In this document: positions 14,139 through 27,000 of the stretch, piece by piece | How the letters are laid out: the number at the start of each line of letters is the position of its first letter | Numbering within the stretch: position 1 is the stretch's first letter | Assembly (NCBI GenBank): GCA_964007475.1 | Contig: OZ023273.1 | Coordinates: 150,580,444 to 150,644,443, forward strand | From: Hybos culiciformis | Lineage: Eukaryota > Arthropoda > Insecta > Diptera > Hybotidae | Direction of reading: 5' to 3' | DNA length: 64,000 bases | The notes under the pieces: model-generated | The model's database searches: none | What the model was told of the DNA's origin: nothing | The model's input: only the letters and a program-made list of their open reading frames with translations | Translations under genes and position numbers: made by a program

Positions 14139-14840
14139 ATTTATTTATTTATTTATTTATTTATTAATTTGAATTTAATATAAATTAATTATATTTAAAT
14201 TCTAAATACTAGATACTAGCAGCTAACGCCTTCGATCCTGCATGATAAATATAATACTATAAATATTGTTCTTAATTTTTATTTTTTACTTATGTTTATA
14301 GTATAGGAAATAAAATAATAGGGATATATGGTGAATTAGGAAAATATTAAGTAGGATTAAATAGAAGGAATTCTAGGTTATATGGTGCTAATGGTGATTA
14401 CGTGATGATAATTGTATAGCTCATTTACATTTTGACTTGAAGTTAGATTTGATTTAACATTTTAGTTCTTTTTACATATTCATAAATTTTTACAATGTTA
14501 TTTTTGTTTATTACTTTGAGTATTTCTGTCGGTGATATGTTATCAAAAATCTACATTCGTTTAAAAACACGACAATAGCTGCAAAAGGGTTTGTTTGACG
14601 GTGAGTTTGATAGTAAGTGCGCATGTGTCATTATGGTGTGGCCTAGACGCAGTCTGATGAATAAGGTTATTGTTTCCTTAAACAATCTGTAGGGTATGTA
14701 TCTTTAATGTTGTTGAGTGGAATTGCCATATTTTCAAGTTGTTTTGATATTTTTAGTTTTTACAGTTCTTTTAACGTCAGCTTCTGACAGTTCAATACTT
14801 TCCATTACAATCGGCCTTATTATTGTTGACTTGGCCTTTT
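14139..14840 (-). mobile_element. 5'-truncated non-LTR retrotransposon (LINE) fragment
   Basis: Unit 1 departs from unit 2 at 14139 and rejoins it near 14840. On the minus strand about 14665-14570 translates to RLRLGHTIMTHAHLLSN followed by a CSYC cysteine pair. This is the conserved C-terminal block of the I/Jockey/R1-type reverse-transcriptase polyprotein. Further upstream the frame is broken. The 3' end, at the low coordinate, is a tandem (AAAT)n-type tail at 14139-14165, as expected of target-primed insertion. The insertion removed or replaced the signal-anchor exon of the adjacent pseudogene. Confidence 0.75.
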
Positions 14841-15138
14841 TTTTTTTTTTATTTTCATATTAAGGTTCGAAAATTTATTTTCGTTATAACACTATACCGC
14901 ACCATTTATCTGATCATTCATTTCGCCAAATTTACATAGATACACACGAAATAATTATTTATTATTTAAAAAATTATTTATTCGAAAATATAATATATAT
15001 TTCTTAATTAAAATAATTTCAACATAACAATATAAGAATTAAGTATTTGAAAAATTTTACACACATTACATTAACATGAGAAAATATTACTTTTTTGTAA
15101 TTGTAATTACTTCAAAAATTGAAAAGAACTTTAACACA

Positions 15139-18100
15139 TTATCCAGCTTTTTTCTTAAATTTACTCCAAGTACTGTCATTGCTTTCTTCTTGAACTGGTT
15201 CAGCGTTAACAATTTGCTAAAAAAAAACCAGATTTAATTTTTAAGCTTTCTATGAATATTTAACGTTGAGTTTTGAAAATTTTCCGATAAAATGAGATAA
15301 ACTAAATGGGCTTATAGACAACATATTTAACATATAATTTACGCCGCCTCTTAAGGATAAGGTTATCAACGCATCTTTTTAATATGATAAGGTATCTTTT
15401 AAAATGATAATATAAAATATAAAATAATAATAATAAAAAAATATAGGTATTTCTTGTTTATATATTTACCTGATTTTCATCATTATCATACATTTGACGA
15501 GATGAATTTTGCTTTGGATATTGAAACTGAATTCCGTGATGATCATTAACAATTATTTGCTGTTGACCAAAATCATCAAACTTTTCCAAGTTTTCCTTTT
15601 GTATCATTTGTTGTGTTAAATCTTCTAAATTCTGTTTTTCGATATATTGGCCATCATCAACGTATTTTAAATTACTTGTTTCCGTGTTATCAAATATTTG
15701 CTGCTGTTGCTGCTGTTCGTCATTTTGATATTCGGGAATATTGACATTTCCTCCTGTTGCATGACTGTAACTTCCTCCTACACGAATACTAGAAGCAGTA
15801 GAGGTTGCGAATGTTCCAACATTTGGAATACTGTAATAATATCCACTTTGACGACTTGCTCCGCCAACATCCACTGATCGTGCTGGTACGGTATAAGTAT
15901 ATTCCTTTCGAGTGCAAGTTCTTCCGTATTCTCTTTCACCTCCAGGAATGACTGCAGTTCGAATCGGAGCACTGGGAAAACTTGGATAAACAATTGGACT
16001 GGTTGGAGTTGTTGGTTCGGTGCTGTTATATGGACCAATATCAGGAAATACAGGGAAATCTAGACGTAAATACCCTTGAGCCAGTAAAAATAGTTTTCTG
16101 CGCCAATCTTCCAATCTATATCGAGATAAATAATATCTCGACGCTAGTCTATCAGATCTTTCTTTTTCATATGTCCACCATTGTTCGAACAACCTTCTTG
16201 ATATTTCTAATTTGTGCGCAAACATTTTTAATCGTTCCAGTTCTAGTCTTCTAAATTCTTCTAATTCAGTGATTGTCATTTTATATTGCTGAGCAATCAA
16301 GTATATTCGATTAAATTCATTTATTTGCCACTTTTTAAGCTCATCAACCGAAATTCGATAATCACTTGCAACTCTGTTCAAATCAGTATTTTTCTGCCAT
16401 AATTCCAAAGTTTCTAAAGTTGGATTGTGTGCTTGAATCATCATGAATATGCGATCTCTTTCACGTTTTTGCCAATCTTGCAAGCGAATTAGAGATGTTT
16501 GGTCCAGCTTACCATCCATTTGAAATCGATGTAATTCACGTTTTTGCCACTCTTGAAGCTCCTCAACCATTATATGATATTTCAAAGCTAATTCTCTTTG
16601 AAAATCGTAATCATGCATTAAAAATTCTTCAAGTTCAATTAAGCTTAATTGAAATTGGGTAACTATTATTAATATCAGACGTTCTCTTTCTGCCTTTTGC
16701 CAATCTAATACATCATCTTTTTTTAAATTTAAAATTAATCCCAGATTTGTGAGTCGTTCTATTTCTTTTCGTTGCCAGTTAGTAAGCTCCTCAACAGTTA
16801 TTCTATACTGATTAGATAATTGTTGCAATATCTGTCGGTTTCTCCAAAGCTGACGCTCCAGTTCATCAATTGTCAACTTCTGCTGAAGAACAATTTGGTA
16901 TAAACGATCTTTTTCTTGTTTTTGCCATTCTGTTAAATTTTCGCTTACAATTTTGCCTTGTTGAGTTAGTCTGTATATTTCCTGCTTATACCAGTTTTCT
17001 ACGTCTTCTATAATAATTTTGTATTGTGATGCAACAAACCGCAAACGTTCTCTATCATCCCTAAGTTTCCTCTCCAGTTCCTCAATTGACCACGAATGCA
17101 AAAGCAACAACTGGTTGATATAATCTCTTTCTTTTTTTTGCCATTCCGAAAGCATTTCGTTTTTATGAATCAAATTCAACTTGAACAAACGATCACCTTC
17201 TTTTCGAACCCATTCTTCAATTTCTTCGACACTAATATTATGTACCCAACCGATTGTTTCAAAACGATAGCGACTTTCTTTTAACTTTTTCTCAAAATCA
17301 TCGATAGACATATGAGAACTTTGAACGAGTTGTAACCAATAATCCCTTTCTTTTTTTTGCCATTCTGATAAACCTTGTTCAGTTACCTTAACTAAACCTT
17401 CTGCTTTTAGACGATCAACTTCATTATATAGAAATTCTTCAATTTCTTCCACAGTTATATTGTATTGCCAAGCAAGTTGTTGCAATCTATTTCTATCAGC
17501 AGATATACGTTTTTCAAGTTCTTCAATTGTTATTTCGTGAAGTTGAATAATTTTCAAGAGCCTCTCACGTTCAATTTTTTGCCAATCTGTTAGTTCTTTA
17601 ACCAATCCCTGACTTTGCAATCTTTTAAATTCCTTTCTCATCCATTCTTCAATCTCTTCAACCCGTATTTGATACTGTTGAGCCAAACTGTATAACCTTT
17701 GATGATCTTCTTTGAGACGCTTTTCCAAATCTTCCACTGTTATAGTATTTTGACGTATAAGTATCATTATCTTCTCCCTTTCTTGTTTTTGCCATTCATT
17801 CAACTGTTCTTCTGTAATTTTAACCCAACCCTGATTTTTAATTCGTTCAGTTTCTTTTCGGACAAACTCTTCAACTTCTTCTATTGTTATATGATACTGC
17901 ATAGCGAGTTGCTGCAGTTTGGCTCTATCCGTTTGAATGCGTTTTTCAAATTCTTCTAGAGTTAACTCGTTTTGTGTTACAATTAGCTGCAGCCTGTCAC
18001 GTTCTTGTTTTTGCCAATCTTTTAGTTCATCCACTTTAACTAGGCCTTCACCTTGTAATCTTAAAAGTTCTTTTTTCATCCATTCTTCTATTTCCTCAAC

Positions 18101-21100
18101 TTGCACTTGATATAAGCGAGCCAAATTATACAATCGGCTCTGATCGTCTTTTAATCGTTTTTCAAGTTCTTCAACAGTAAGCTCATTTTTCTTCACAATG
18201 ATTAAAAGTCTGTCTCGTTCTTTTCTTTGCCATTCATTGAGTTCTTCTTCAACTTTTTTTATTAATCCTTCTGCTTGTAGCCTTCCACCCTCCTTTTTAA
18301 TCCATTCTTCGATTTCTTCCACTTGAACTTGATATTGCTGTGCCAATAGCTGTAGTCTATGTCTGTCTTCTTTAATTTTCTTCTCAAATTCTTCAATAGT
18401 CAAATCATTTTGCTGAACGATTATCATTAAACGATCTCTCTCTTTTTGTTGCCATTCTTTTAATTGTTTTTCGAAAGTGATGTTTCCTAAATTTTGAAGG
18501 CGTAGAATTTCTTGTTTTTGCCACTCTTCAAGCTCTTGAATTGTTACATGATATTTTCTAGCTAAATTTTTAATGTATTCTTGATCATGTCGCAAACGCT
18601 CTTGTAGTTCTTCAACAGTTAAGTTATGTTGCTGAACTATCATGGCTAGACGATTACGTTCTGTGCGTTGCCATTCCGTTAAACGTTTAATTTCTTCTTG
18701 TTGTTGATTTATAATTCCTGTTAACCGCTGCAATTCGCTCTTTAACCAATTTTCCATTTCACCAACATTTACATGATACTGTTGGGACAGCAAGATAAGA
18801 CGATCTTGATCTCTTTTAATAGATTCTTGCAGTTGTTCTACAGTTAAATTATGTTGCATTATAATTTGATTTAAACGATTTTTTTCTTGAAATTGCCATT
18901 GTCTTAATTCATCCATTTCAGAGTTATGTTGAGGAAAAGTTAGCTTTAGACGTTCAAGTTCGGTCTTTTGCCATTCTTGGAGCTCTTCAATTGATATTCT
19001 ATACTGTCTAGCTAAATTATTTAATTGCAGTTGGTTTTCACGCTGCCATCGATCCAGTTCTTCCCTTGTTAAACTGTTTTGCTGAACTAACCAATTAATT
19101 CTTCCTCTTTCTTTCTGCTGCCATTCATTCAAATTTTCGGATATCAATGTTTGCTGCTGATTCAATATTAAGAATCGATCCAGCTCACGCCGTTGCCACT
19201 CTTTAATAGCTTCTACTGTTGTATTCCACTTAAATGCCAAACTATGTAGACGATTTTCTTGATCTCTTTGCCATCTATCTAATTCTTCCCGAGATATTGA
19301 ACTTTGTTGGAAAAGCCAAAACAATCGTTCACGTTCATCTTTTTTCCATCCTTCTTCCTCAAAACTGTCCTCCATTGTCCAATTACTAATGGTACCAAAA
19401 GGTCGATAACGATCGAACACTACTTTTCCATCATCAATTACTGTTTTACTTTCACTGCCACCAACAATTGGTCGACCATCAGGTCCTGTTATAATCGTTT
19501 TATTAAATTTAGTAATTGTTACTTTCTGATGGCCTCCAGGATGATTCAGTATTAAGAATCGATCCAGCTCACGCCGTTGCCATTCTTCAATAGCTTCCAC
19601 TGTTGTATTCCACTTAAATGCCAAACTATGTAGACGATTTTCTTGATCTCTTTGCCACCTATCTAATTCTTCCCGAGATATTGAATTTTGTTGGAAAAGC
19701 CAAAACAATCGTTCTCGTTCATCTTTTTTCCATCCTTCTTCCTCAAAACTCTCCTCCATTGTCCAATTACTAATGGTACCAAAAGGTCGATAATGATCGT
19801 ACACTACTTTTCCATCATCAATTACTGTTTTACTTTCACTGCCACCAACAATTGGTCGACCATCAGGTCCTGTTATAATCGTTTTATTAAATTTAGTAAT
19901 TGTTACTTTCTGATGGCCTCCAGGATGAGTGTATATGACTTGATTTCCAATATTTCTTCTAAAATCTTCGACATCGCTATTCATTGTGAATTCTGGTTCT
20001 GGAATAATAACTTGGGGTTGGGTAAAACGATTACGATTAAATTCTTCTAACATTTTTTCATCCATGAAAACAGTAGGTGAATAATTGGGCACTTGTGGTT
20101 CTTGGGTCATATGATCGTAAATCGTATGCTTGTTGCTCTCTATAGTGTGTCCTCTGGTTACATAGGTAGGAATAATGTTTTGGTTTCTCCCATTCACATT
20201 AGTTTCTTCGCGTTCGTAAACGTTTTGATTTGGTCCAACATAAATTGGGCCTGGATAAATGCTAGATTGATTGTACTGGTGTAATGAATTTGTAGTTATT
20301 CCGGGACCCACGGCTACAGGGAATGCATCATTTGAAGAAGTTGTTGTGCTTTTTTTTTTCGCTATATATGTTTTGCCATTAATTGTTCTCAGTTCAGTAG
20401 GATATGTTACATGACTGACACCATCGTATTTATTGATAGATTGAATCCCAGGAATTGAAGTTGGAGTGGCTGTAACAGTATGAAATTCACTTTCAAAGGT
20501 TGAAATATCTCCTCCCACAAAGTTTCCGTCGAATATATTCTGCGTAGGCTGTTGAACATCTTCTGTAATTTCTAAACTTTCTAACATTTTAGCAGCTTGT
20601 TGTTCAAAAAAGTTTTGTTGCGAAATTAGATTTTGATTTATCACACCCATTTTCACATCATTCACTATTCGATAAAGAAAATGTTGGCAGTTTAAATGCA
20701 TCTGTTCTTGACTTTTGCCACCATAAATTGGATAAGTATCTTGAAATATACAGTATGAGTTTATTTACTGAAAAATTAATGTTTTTTATTTTAAATTTTT
20801 TTACTCAAAGAAATAGTATGTTAAAATCTTTCATTGCATTAAGGTTGTTTGCAAGGAGTTTCGAAAACAATTTCTTTGAATTAAAGCATCTCTATCTAAA
20901 ACTCTCGTTTTGAATAATGTACCTAAATTTTTAAATAAAAATCAAAAAATATATATGTATGTGTTTACATTTTGTATAAGAAGATGATTGTCCTTGCGAT
21001 ATTACATAATACTCTTGTCGCATTATATCAGCAACTTGGCGTACATCCTTCATATGCGATAATGCCCACGGTGATAGTATAATTCTTCCAGTACAGCATA

Positions 21101-21121
21101 TTTTTTGTGGTGCCGATGGCG
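15139..21121 (-). CDS. Secreted Trp/Gln-rich helical-repeat protein, copy 1 (5' end in assembly gap)
   Basis: Exon 1 is partial (20969 to 21121, then N), exon 2 is 15470-20739 and exon 3 is 15139-15216; phases match copy 2. With a first exon of the same length the protein would have about 1867 residues. The remaining part of exon 1 is intact and keeps the ICCTGRI motif. Exon 2 encodes an N-terminal linker, then HPGGHQKVTITKFNKT and a long array of 22-23-residue repeats (type LTVEELEKRLKxDRxRL, then VEEIEEWxKKE), then a Gly/Tyr/Gln-rich tail. It differs from copy 2 by an extra 128-residue tandem block (19160-19927), an extra ~18 residues before the YVGPNQN motif, loss of a ~34-residue Pro/Asp/Tyr segment in the tail, and a C terminus ending KKKAG because a small deletion removes the final SIFG. 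No frameshift is seen in exon 2. Its function is unknown; a structural secreted role is inference. Confidence 0.8.
19160..19927 (-). repeat. In-frame 384-bp tandem duplication inside copy 1 exon 2
   Basis: The blocks 19160-19543 and 19544-19927 are near-identical and 384 bp long, equal to 128 codons. Each encodes the segment from HPGGHQ to DRFLILN, which covers the non-helical KVTITKFNKT domain and the first helical repeats. Copy 2 of the gene has a single block (near 28120-28505). The few differences between blocks point to a young duplication. Confidence 0.92.
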
Positions 21122-21321
21122 NNNNNNNNNNNNNNNNNNNNNNNNNNNNNNNNNNNNNNNNNNNNNNNNNNNNNNNNNNNNNNNNNNNNNNNNNNNNNNN
21201 NNNNNNNNNNNNNNNNNNNNNNNNNNNNNNNNNNNNNNNNNNNNNNNNNNNNNNNNNNNNNNNNNNNNNNNNNNNNNNNNNNNNNNNNNNNNNNNNNNNN
21301 NNNNNNNNNNNNNNNNNNNNN
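21122..21321. other. Assembly gap (200 N)
   Basis: The gap is exactly 200 undetermined bases. It interrupts exon 1 of the copy-1 repeat protein on one side and starts again inside the unit-2 equivalent of position 11487 on the other. The missing sequence should hold the start codon, signal peptide and promoter of copy 1 and the true junction of the two units. Confidence 0.97.
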
Positions 21322-21749
21322 CCAATAGATTGAGTATTATATTAGAAATTAAGTAAATATAACTAATTTTCAGCGCCAAATATGAAAAGAGTGCATTAAA
21401 TTTGAAAACAAGACACAAATCCTGGGTCAGAATCAGTACTTAAAGTTTTTTTGGATCCTTGGATCGCTTTTTCTCTTATTGCTATTAATTTTTATCAAAA
21501 TTGTTTTTTTTCCCAGTATACAAATCTACACATTTTATTTAGGTTCTTCTAACATCTGTCTAGGTACCCATACACAGGTATAAAACCCATGAAAGTCACA
21601 ATATCTTAAATTTTTCTTCTCTTCGAAAAATTTTATAAAAAACAAAAATACTTTTTAAAGTTTATTGTTTATCATAATTATCAAAAGGCTACGAAAATAA
21701 CTTAAGTAATATATTATAATTTATAATAAATGTAAAATTAATTTTTTTT

Positions 21750-23608
21750 TTACTGATTATAATGCCATACAACAGTGCCCCACCCTTTTTTGCCATTTAT
21801 TTCAAAACTACAATCCGGATCAATTAATTTCCTACCATAATCACTGCTCGAATGTTCAAATCTTAGATTACGTTTTGTTCTTACAATAACGTTAAATCGG
21901 TCCGCATCTGAAATTAATTTTATAATTAAAATAAATGAAATGTTATACATCACCTTTTAAGATTGCAATTCTATAAGCGATTATATAATATAAAAAACTA
22001 AATTTTCAATTTTTTAAAAGAATCTGAATTTAATGAAAATTAAATTTTAATAAATGTTTACCTTTTCCAAAAAAGAAACTATATATTGCTGGAGGATTTT
22101 CCTTGCCTTCACCGTGTTTATATAATTTCAAATTGCAAAAATTAATTGACTGATTTTTGCAAACTTTATTCAAGAAAAAATAACCAATAGGAATACTATT
22201 ATATAAAAGAAAAAAAATTATTTAAATTTTTTTTAAATAAATTAAAAATTTTAACAATTACCTCGAAAATTGTTGAGTTAAACTGGCCACACCAATGCAA
22301 AAAAGGTTTCCATCTTCACAAATAATGTAATGAAGTACATAACGATAGATATAATGTTTAATAAAAGAGTCGTCACCTGAAAACAAAATTCAAAGCATCC
22401 TCTACTCTACTCGATAAAATGAGACAACAAAATTGAAAATTATAAAGATAATTGCTAATTATATTTAAGAAAATATTTTGGCTATTGATGTAACATAATT
22501 TTTGTTTTAGACTATCATATATCAAATATAATTATGTTTAGTAATCGAATAGATTAAAAACAATCCGGTTAAAATTGTGATTCATCGACTTTCATTTCTT
22601 CGAAATAATTTTTATTCGATAAACTTTTCGTTTGTTATCGTGTTTCAACTTACCTTTATATGAATTCATGATGCAATCAAATGCAGAATTAAAAGACTTT
22701 CCATCTATTTCGATATTTGCATTTACTTTGCCGAATTGTCCCAAAATCTGAGACTGATTAAACATTTTAAATGTTTCAAAATAATCTAAATTCCAGTTTT
22801 CCCTTGATATTGATTTTGCAAAATTTACTGAACTTAAATCGAAATAATAATCATATTTTGGAAATATTGTGGACCAGTTGGCTTTCACTTTCACGTTTTT
22901 ATTTGAATCTCTAAAATATTAATTTAACTATATTGTTTTATATATTTAATTTTTAACATAATTTAAATCTTATTTCTCGAAAATATTTATTAAAAAATAA
23001 CAATATTTTCAATATTGTTCCGAAAATTTTTTTAAGGCTTTATACCATTATTTAGTGGTTCAAAGACAGCCATTAATAAATTAAACTTACTTCATCAATC
23101 CTTTAAAGCAAATTGTACCTTCAATTCGAAAAACATCTTTACCATAATCTGGAATTTTGAAATGAACTTCTGAATTTCCATCGTTCAAAGTAATTATTTC
23201 TGAACCTAGTTCAGGTAATTTAAGAAACAGTTTTTTATCAGTTTCAATAATGAAAACACCATTCTCATTATTGACTCCATAAAGTACCAAACGATTCATA
23301 TGGCCAACTTTTTGAATTTTTTCTTTAACTTCATTATCAACGAAAATAAAACTTTTAATCTAAAAATAGATTAACATTATAATGTACTCATATATTATTT
23401 TCTTTCCAAAAATGTTTTAAAAATCAAAATTTTTTCTGAACTAACATACATATAAAAATGCTAAAGCTGTAAAATATTTCAGATAATAGCGTGCGCCTTT
23501 TTGTATTTGATATATTCCCAAAATAGGTTCACACGGAACACTTTTATTTACATATAAAAATAATATAAATGCTAATAACAATAGTATTTCAATCAAAATT
23601 AAAATCAT
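21750..23608 (-). CDS. Signal-anchored protein resembling the N-terminal region of insect PEP-synthase-like proteins
   Basis: Six exons, 23450-23608, 23091-23359, 22654-22910, 22262-22376, 22062-22195 and 21750-21907, join in phase to 363 residues. The N terminus is very hydrophobic (LILIEILLLLAFILFLYV) and acts as a signal peptide or signal anchor. The body has DYYFDLSS, then WNLDYFETFKMFNQSQILGQ and FGKVNANIEIDG, and ends GKKGWGTVVWHY. This order (FDL, E-W-FE-K-Q, IDG, a short basic/aromatic patch, then GWG-xx-W) is what I recall from the region that precedes the PEP-binding and swivelling domains in insect phosphoenolpyruvate-synthase-like proteins, related to tocopherol-cyclase/DUF7064-type domains. 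No PEP-synthase catalytic domains follow, so this would be a stand-alone short form. The RDHS-type motif I expect after IDG reads MNSYKG, so catalytic ability is doubtful. The family call is from memory; the exon structure is firmer. Confidence 0.6.
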
Positions 23609-24095
23609 TTTGTAGTTAACTTATTCTGCTACGGATACCGATTAATTTATATATGCACTGATTTCTTAAACCAAACTTGTTCTATATGCACTACATTTAC
23701 TTATAGTTTCTTCCAGCAAGATATAATAATGGAAAGATAAGATTAAATTAATGGTGATAACAACAGTGAGCTTTTAATTTTTTTTTTTATTATTTTCATA
23801 TTTAGGTTCGAAAATTTATTTTCGTTATAACGCCGCTTCATTTGTCTGGTCATCCATTTCGCCAAATAGATACACATAAAATAATTATTTTATTTAAATT
23901 TCCAAAAAATATAAAAAAAACTTATTTATTTGAAAATATAATATATATTTCTTAATTAAAATGATTTCAACATAACAATATAAGAATTAAGTATTTGAAA
24001 AATTTTACACACATTACATTAACATGAGAAAATATTACATTTTTGTAATTGTAATTACTTTAAGAATTTAAAAGAACTTTAACACATTATCTCAT

Positions 24096-27000
24096 TTATC
24101 CAAAAATAGAACCAGCTTTTTTCTTAAATTTACTCCAAGTACTGTCATTGCTTTCTTCTTGAACTGGTTCAGCGTTAACAATTTTCTAAAAAAAAAACAG
24201 ATTTAATTTTTAAGCTGACTATGAATATTTAGCGTTGAGTTTTAAAAATTTTCCGATAAAATGAGATAATTGGGCTTGTGGACAACATATTTAACATGTA
24301 ATTTACGCCTCTTATTGTTTATGTATTTACCTGATTTTCGTTATTATCATACATTTGACGAGATGAATTTTGCTTTTGATTTTCAAACTGAAATCCATGA
24401 TGATCATTAACAATTATTTGCTGTTGACCAAAGTCATCGAACTTTTCCAAGTTTTCCTTTTGTATCGTTTGTTGTGTTAAATCTTCTAAATTCTCTTTTT
24501 CGATATATTGGCCATCATCAACGTATTTTAAATTACTTGTCTCCGTGTTATCAAATATTTGCTGCTGTTGCTGCTGTTCGTCATTTTGATATTCGGGAAT
24601 ATTGACATTTCCTCCAATTGCTGTTGCATGACTGTAACTTCCTCCTACAGGACTACTAGAAGCAGTAGCGGTTGCGAATGTTCCAACATTTGGATTACTG
24701 TAATAATATCCACCTTGACGATTTGCTCCGCCAACAGCCACTGATCCTGCTGGTACGGTATAAGTATATTCCTTTCGAGTGTAAGTTCTTCCGTATTCTC
24801 TTTGACCTCCAGGAATGACTGCAGTTCGAATCGGAGCACTGGGAAAACTTGGATAAACAGTTGGAGGGGTTGGAGTTGTTGGTTCGGTGCTGTTATATGG
24901 ACCAATATCAGGCTCATATTCATCATAGTCTCCTGGATAAACTTTCGGAGGCTGATCTCCACGGTTCTTATTAATTGTAGAATTACGTCTTCCGGCTGTT
25001 CCTGGATCAATTACAGGGAAATCCAGACGTAAATATCCTTGAGCTAGTAAAAATAGTTTTCTGCGCCAATCTTGCAATGCATATAGAGATAAATAATATC
25101 TCGCCGCTAGTCTATCAGATCTTGCTTTTTCAGATGTCCACCATTGTTCGAACAACCTTCTTGATATTTCTAATTTGTGCGCAAACATTTTTAATCGTTC
25201 CAATTCTAGTCTTCTAAATTCTTCTAATTCAGTGATTGTCATTTTATAATGTTGTGCAATCAAGTATATTCGATTAAATTCATTTATTTGCCACTTTTTA
25301 AGCTCATCAACTGAAATTCGATAATCACTTGCAACCCTGTTCAAATCAGTGTTTTTCTGCCATAATTCCAAAGTTTCTAAAGTTTGATTGTGTGCTTGAA
25401 TCATCATGAATATGCGATCTCTTTCACGTTTTTGCCAATCTTGCAAGCGAATTAGAGATGTTTGGTCTAGCTTACCATCCATTTGAAATCGATGTAATTC
25501 ACGTCGTTGCCACTCTTGAAGCTCCTCAACCATTATATGATATTTCAAAGCTAATTCTCTTTGAAAATCGTAATCATACATTAAAAATTCTTCAAGTTCA
25601 ATTAAGCTTATTTGAATTTGGGTAACTATTAACATCAGACGTTCTCTTTCTGCCTTTTGCCAATCTAATACATCATCTTTCTTCAAATTTAATATTAATC
25701 CCAGATTTGTGAGTCGTCCTATTTCTTTTCGTTGCCAGTTCGTAAGCTCCTCAACAGTTATTCTATACTGATTGGATAATTGTTGCAATATCTGTCGGTT
25801 TCTCCAAAGCTGACGCTCCAGTTCATCAATTGTCAACTTCTGCTGAAGAACAATTTGGTACAAACGATCTTTTTCTTGTTTTTGCCATTCTGTTAAATTT
25901 TCGCTTACAATCTTGCCTTGTTGAGTTAGTCGGTATATTTCCTGCTTATACCAGTTTTCTACCTCTTCTATAATAATTTTGTATTGTGATGCAACAATCC
26001 GCAGACGTTCTCTATCATCCCTAAGTTTCCTCTCCAGTTCCTCAATTGACCACGAATGCAAAAGCAACAACTGGTTGATATAATCTCTTTCATTTTTTTG
26101 CCATTCCGAAAGCATTTCGTTTTGATGAATCAAATTCAACTTGAGCAAACGATCACCTTCTTTTCGAACCCATTCTTCAATTTCTTCGACACTAATATTA
26201 TGTACCCAAGCGATTGTTTCAAAACGATAGCGACTTTCTTTTAACTTTTTCTCAAAATCATCGATAGACATATGAGAACTTTGAACGAGTTGTAACCAAT
26301 AATCCCTTTCTTTTTTTTGCCATTCTGATAAACCTTGTTCAGTTACCTTAACTAAGCCTTCTGCTTTTAGGCGATCAACTTCATTATATAGAAATTCTTC
26401 AATTTCTTCCACAGTTATATGGTATTGCCAAGCAAGTTGTTGCAATCTATTTCTATCAGCAGAAATACGTTTTTCAAGTTCTTCAATTGTTATTTCGTGA
26501 AGTTGAATAATTTGCAAGAGCCTCTCACGTTCAACTTTTTGCCAATCTGTTAGTTCTTTAACCAATCCCTGACTTTGCAATCTTTTAAATTCCTTTCTCA
26601 TCCATTCTTCAATCTCTTCAACCCGTATTTGGTACTGTTGAGCCAAACTGTATAACCTTTGATGATCTTCTTTAAGACGCTTTTCCAAATCTTCCACTGT
26701 TATAGTATTTTGACGTATAAGTATCATTATCTTCTCCCTTTCTTGTTTTTGCCATTCATTCAACTGTTCTTCTGTAATTTTAACCCAACCCTGATTTTTA
26801 ATTCGTTCAGTTTCTTTTCGAACAAACTCTTCAACTTCTTCTATTGTTATATGATACTGCATAGCGAGTTGCTGCAACTTGGCTCTATCCGTTTGAATGC
26901 GTTTTTCAAATTCTTCTATAGTTAACTCGTTTTGTGTTACAATTAGCTGCAGCCTGTCACGTTCTTGTTTTTGCCAATCCTTTAGTTCATCCACTTTAAC

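Larger units (their letters stand above)
11487..21121 (-). repeat. Segmental tandem duplication, unit 1
   Basis: From about 11487 the sequence closely matches 21322 onward, including introns, UTRs and flanks. The unit contains the pseudogene at 11770-14138 and the large repeat-protein gene at 15139-21121. Relative to unit 2 it carries a TA-target MITE (12371-13139), a LINE fragment replacing the small gene's first exon (about 14139-14840), a 384-bp in-frame duplication (19160-19927) and several small indels. It ends inside exon 1 of the large gene, at the run of N that starts at 21122. Confidence 0.88.

Noticed and set aside
15778..20284. Several open frames opposite or overlapping the copy-1 repeat-protein exon, and matching ones at 24559-28977
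   Set aside because: They are shadows produced by the repetitive coding sequence; they recur at the same offset in both copies and have no motif of their own.
21050..21418. Open frames crossing the N run
   Set aside because: They consist mainly of undetermined residues and exist only because N has no stop codons.
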